DNA of 64,000 nucleotides from Lithodes maja. Taxonomy: Eukaryota > Arthropoda > Malacostraca > Decapoda > Lithodidae. A model generated the notes under the pieces. It made no database searches. It saw nothing but the letters and a program-made list of their open reading frames with translations, and was not told the origin of the DNA. This document shows positions 61,541 through 64,000 of this stretch, piece after piece; positions within the stretch are counted from its first letter, which is position 1, and each line of letters opens with the position of its first letter. The stretch is taken from the NCBI GenBank assembly GCA_037953745.1, contig JBAKBP010007647.1, positions 33,902 to 97,901 of the forward strand, read 5' to 3'. The position numbers were made by a program, and so were the translations under genes.

Positions 61541-61712
61541 GACCCGGGACAGAGGTGCATGGGGGCGGTTCGTTCGTGGCCACCCCTTCGGGGATCGCGG
61601 CGTCAGGCAATAGATAGATAGATAGACACATTACATCCTGTTTACCTTCCACCAAATTTTCCTGATTGATACGCGTATAATAGAAGGATAAAATATATAT
61701 ACAGTATATTTA

Positions 61713-61927
61713 TTAACCCCTTCTGTACCGGCGAAGTATTTTTGTATTTGTTTTGAGCTACATTTAGACGATTGCATTAAGATTAAAAGGATATATGATA
61801 GCTAAAGGGATTAATTGAGATCGTCTGTAGCCTTTTAATGGGTAGACGTCCTTCCTAAGCCGTGTAAAGGCTTATTATAATTGCCAGAATATAATACAAT
61901 GGATGTTACCGGTATTGAATGGGTTAA
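61713..61927. mobile_element. short TTAA MITE, family T, copy 2
   Basis: TTAA 61713-61716 then CCCCTTCTGTACCGGCG; at the other end TACCGGTATTGAATGGG then TTAA 61924-61927. The ends are imperfect inverted repeats (CCC-TTC-TACCGG). The internal hairpin with AGACG / CGTCT-type arms is shared with 38963-39172. Confidence 0.8.
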
Positions 61928-62189
61928 AGATCAAGCTACACATTAATTTCCCTCCTTCCACGGGCCCCTTTATCCCGATTCCCCCCGGCAAACTGCCGGG
62001 CAGTTCGACTTGGCCTTCCTGGAGGGCCCAAATGACCAAATGACCGCCGGCAAACTGCCGGACAGTGCCTGGTGATTTCGCTCAACTGCGTGCACGGGCA
62101 TATCCCTGGTTTGCCCGCTGAATTTGCCCCATATCGAATATTTCCCTTGTGCCCGACGGGCAGTGCTCGATCGTGTGGACGGGGCATTA

Positions 62190-62330
62190 GGAAGGATATA
62201 TGGTGGCTAGAAGGATTAATTGTGATAGTCTGTAGCCTTTTAATGATTAGACGGCCTTCCTAAGCTGTACAAAATCATCTAATAGTCACCAGAATATAAA
62301 GAAAAGTACATCATCGGTACAGAAGGGGTT
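62190..62330. repeat. truncated family T MITE
   Basis: GGAAGGATATATGGTGGCTAG through CATCGGTACAGAAGGGG matches the middle and one end of the family T element; the other end is missing at the Harbinger boundary. Confidence 0.7.
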
Positions 62331-62724
62331 TATATCCATTAAGCTCCCACAGATCCTTCCTAATCTTAACACAATCGGCTAATGATAGCCAGAATAATAT
62401 GAGTAAGCATGTTCTCGATCACTGAATTAAAGAACTAATTTATGTTGTTACTAATTTCAGATGGTATGTTTGGCGGTAACAAGAATGGAGCTGGCATTTG
62501 GACTACAACATGTCTTCCCTCAACTTGACAAAATCTCCTATTGTTGGCCAGGAAAAAAAAGCATTGCAAAGCACCAAACGGCCCTTCGTCGACCTCTGTC
62601 AATCACCTAGACGCTCCAAACTCTTCTCCTACCTCTGTGCATGAGAGTATGTATGTGTGTGTATGTGTATGTTCGGTATTTTATTGTGAGTGTGTGAGCA
62701 TTTGTGTATGTGTGTGTGCGTATA

Positions 62725-62774
<50 letters not shown>

Positions 62775-62984
62775 GTGTACGCTCACCTCGGGTCACGCCA
62801 CTTAATTGGCACTCTGTCATCCCAGCAAAGAGAGAGGGAGAGAGAGAGAGAGGAGAGACAGAGAGAGAGAGAGAGAGAAAGGGAGAGAGAGAGAGAGAGA
62901 GAAAGTCCATTCCCTGGCGATACTCGAAGTGGAAAGATAAAGATTGTTTAGTGCATTGCACTCATTGCAGTGTGCAAACTACTC
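62331..62984. other. non-coding region with microsatellites
   Basis: (TG)n at about 62726-62756 and (GA)n at about 62829-62910. Nothing else recognised; peptides across the tracts are artefacts. Confidence 0.6.
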
Positions 62985-63105
62985 TCTTTTTTAAATGCTC
63001 TACTGAAGAACTGTCTACAACTTCTGAGGGAAGTTTGTTCCAGGTAGAACAGATCTTATCATATGAAATTGTTTCCACAAGTACTAGTGCTGAACCTCTT
63101 CAATT
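62985..63105 (-). pseudogene. LINE ORF2 C-terminal fragment
   Basis: In one minus-strand frame the sequence reads ISYDKICSTWNKLPSEVVD and then SSSVEHLKKRV. The W-N-x-L-P-x-E-V-V ... F/L-K-x-R pattern is the well-known tail of CR1/L2/jockey-type ORF2 proteins. No tail or RT is attached, so this is a small relic. Confidence 0.6.
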
Positions 63106-63146
63106 CTAACTTCCAGCCATAGTTGAGTGTTGTATTATAGAGGCTA

Positions 63147-63196
<50 letters not shown>

Positions 63197-63901
63197 TAGT
63201 ATAATGCAGTGACATGATATTCCAGTCTCTTGGTTCCCGTTTATCCCCCAACATTTGTTCCGGGAATCTGGAACAGCCCCTCCCCCCTCCCCATTCCCAT
63301 TCCTACCCCGTCCATCATTCCTAGTTTTACTTTATATATTTTTTTTCTCTCTCTTTCTTTCTTTCTTTCTTTCTCTCTCTCTGTACTGTATGGGTTAAGT
63401 AAACCATTTTACATTTACAGAAGAGCGACCATTACTTGCATTACTGCTTGTCCACAAACATTTCAATAATGTAAGCATATTTCCTTCTATTGTTTTTGTT
63501 TCTCTCTCTCTAACACTCACACACAAACTCAAACTCTCTCTCTCTCTCTCTTTGTGTACTCGTTCTGCCTTCCTTCAATGTATTCTTGTTGTTGTTGTTG
63601 TTGTTATTGTTGTTGTTGTTGTGGTTGATGTTGTTAATTTTTTTTTTTCCTTTCTCTATACTTTCGTGCTTTTCTTTCTTCTTCCCTCTCTTTCTTACTT
63701 CCTTCGTTTTTCTATGCATCCGTGTCTATTGTTATTCCTAGAGAGAGAGAGAGAGAGATTTGATTTGATTTGATTTGATTATTTTATTAAGTTCGTATAA
63801 ATACAGGATATACAAATGTTGCATACAGATATGTAAATACACGGAGACTCAAAAGGGTGAAGATGCTTGGGCTTTCTTCCCCCCAGTCTATATTGTAATA
63901 T

Positions 63902-63932
<31 letters not shown>

Positions 63933-64000
63933 CAATAATTTACTTACATTCAATACAGAAAAACAACTACAGTACATGAATGTTTATGACCTATCTCTAG
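63106..64000. other. simple-repeat-rich end of window
   Basis: (GA)n at 63151-63194, (CTTT)n at about 63354-63374, (GTT)n at about 63588-63630, (GA)n at about 63740-63758, (TTTGA)n at about 63759-63780 and (AT)n at about 63906-63932. No gene recognised. Confidence 0.6.

Larger units (their letters stand above)
55372..61625 (+). mobile_element. 5'-truncated LINE with 8-bp duplication, itself interrupted
   Basis: The target duplication ACACATTA stands at 55364-55371 and 61626-61633. The LINE body is 55372 to about 56867 plus its last 80 bp at 61550-61625, ending GGCGTCAGGCAATAGATAG with a (TAGA)n tail instead of poly-A. About 4.7 kb of other elements separate the two parts. A shorter copy of the same family is at 32036-32299. 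Confidence 0.9.
52919..62186. mobile_element. PIF/Harbinger-type DNA transposon carrying nested insertions
   Basis: The TIRs read (A/T)GCCCCGTC(T/C)ACACGATCG at 52919 and inverted ending at 62186, with a TTA duplication at 52916-52918 and 62187-62189, both typical of PIF/Harbinger. A 31-codon exon resembling Harbinger nuclease lies inside. A LINE (55372-61625) and a short MITE (61713-61927) account for most of the 9.3 kb; the element itself is about 2.8 kb and mostly degenerate. Confidence 0.75.

Noticed and set aside
62541..63109. Peptides rich in Cys-Val or Arg-Glu repeats
   Set aside because: Translations of (TG)n and (GA)n microsatellites.
1..64000. Host protein-coding gene, CRISPR array, bacterial operon or toxin gene
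   Set aside because: None found: every substantial ORF is transposon-type, and no regularly spaced short repeat with unique spacers exists.

Overview
This window is eukaryotic nuclear DNA made almost entirely of transposable elements. I found no host gene that I can defend, no operon structure, no ribosomal RNA gene and no CRISPR array. The mixture of DIRS-like, BEL/Pao, integrase-first Ty3/gypsy, jockey-like LINE, piggyBac, PIF/Harbinger and tRNA-derived SINE sequence, with many microsatellites, fits an invertebrate and most likely an arthropod such as a decapod crustacean. That assignment is inference from element content only.

Layout from left to right. 1-1965: 5' part of a LINE on the minus strand (coiled-coil ORF1 and an endonuclease broken by a frameshift). 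2605-3756: a TA-flanked DNA transposon between two TTAA-type element ends. 4124-5560: a decayed DIRS-like copy (A), followed by a 190-bp LINE fragment. 7408-7970: a tRNA-derived SINE. 7979-12265: GC-rich gag-like sequence interrupted by a jockey-like LINE. 12266-14951: a second DIRS-like copy (B) on the minus strand, cut by the next element. 14952-24203: a complete Ty3/gypsy-type retrotransposon with nearly identical LTRs and one intact 1714-codon ORF in which integrase precedes reverse transcriptase. 24610-38550: a tandem LTR-body-LTR-body-LTR composite of a related but defective element, bounded by a 5-bp duplication, and itself carrying LINE pieces and three TTAA-flanked MITEs. 38686-41776: a dense run of TTAA-flanked MITEs. 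41828-44907: the probable autonomous partner, a piggyBac element with an intact 905-codon transposase. 44908-45993: two tRNA-derived SINEs and a hairpin. 46389-51349: a BEL/Pao element with two LTRs, in which an SGNH-hydrolase-like ORF sits where gag is expected and the pol ORF is reduced to RNase H plus integrase. 52919-62186: a PIF/Harbinger element (TTA duplication) containing a LINE (8-bp duplication), which contains a 762-bp MITE and a 3.9-kb long-TIR element (9-bp duplication). 62190-64000: a MITE fragment, microsatellites and a LINE tail fragment.

How the parts work together: this is a nested insertion landscape, not a pathway. Several insertions can be proved inside the window because an empty or uninterrupted copy is also present (MITEs M1, M2 and M5 in the E2/E3 composite, the composite inside a MITE, and LINE pieces inside LTRs). 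Trans-mobilisation is implied three times: piggyBac transposase with MITEs sharing its terminus, a LINE with a short element sharing its 3' tail, and an integrase-first retroelement with relatives that lost most of RT. The most unusual items are the integrase-before-RT polyprotein, the SGNH ORF inside a BEL/Pao element, and a rule shared by the TTAA-element ends: a duplicated, mostly palindromic subterminal motif whose sequence differs completely from family to family.
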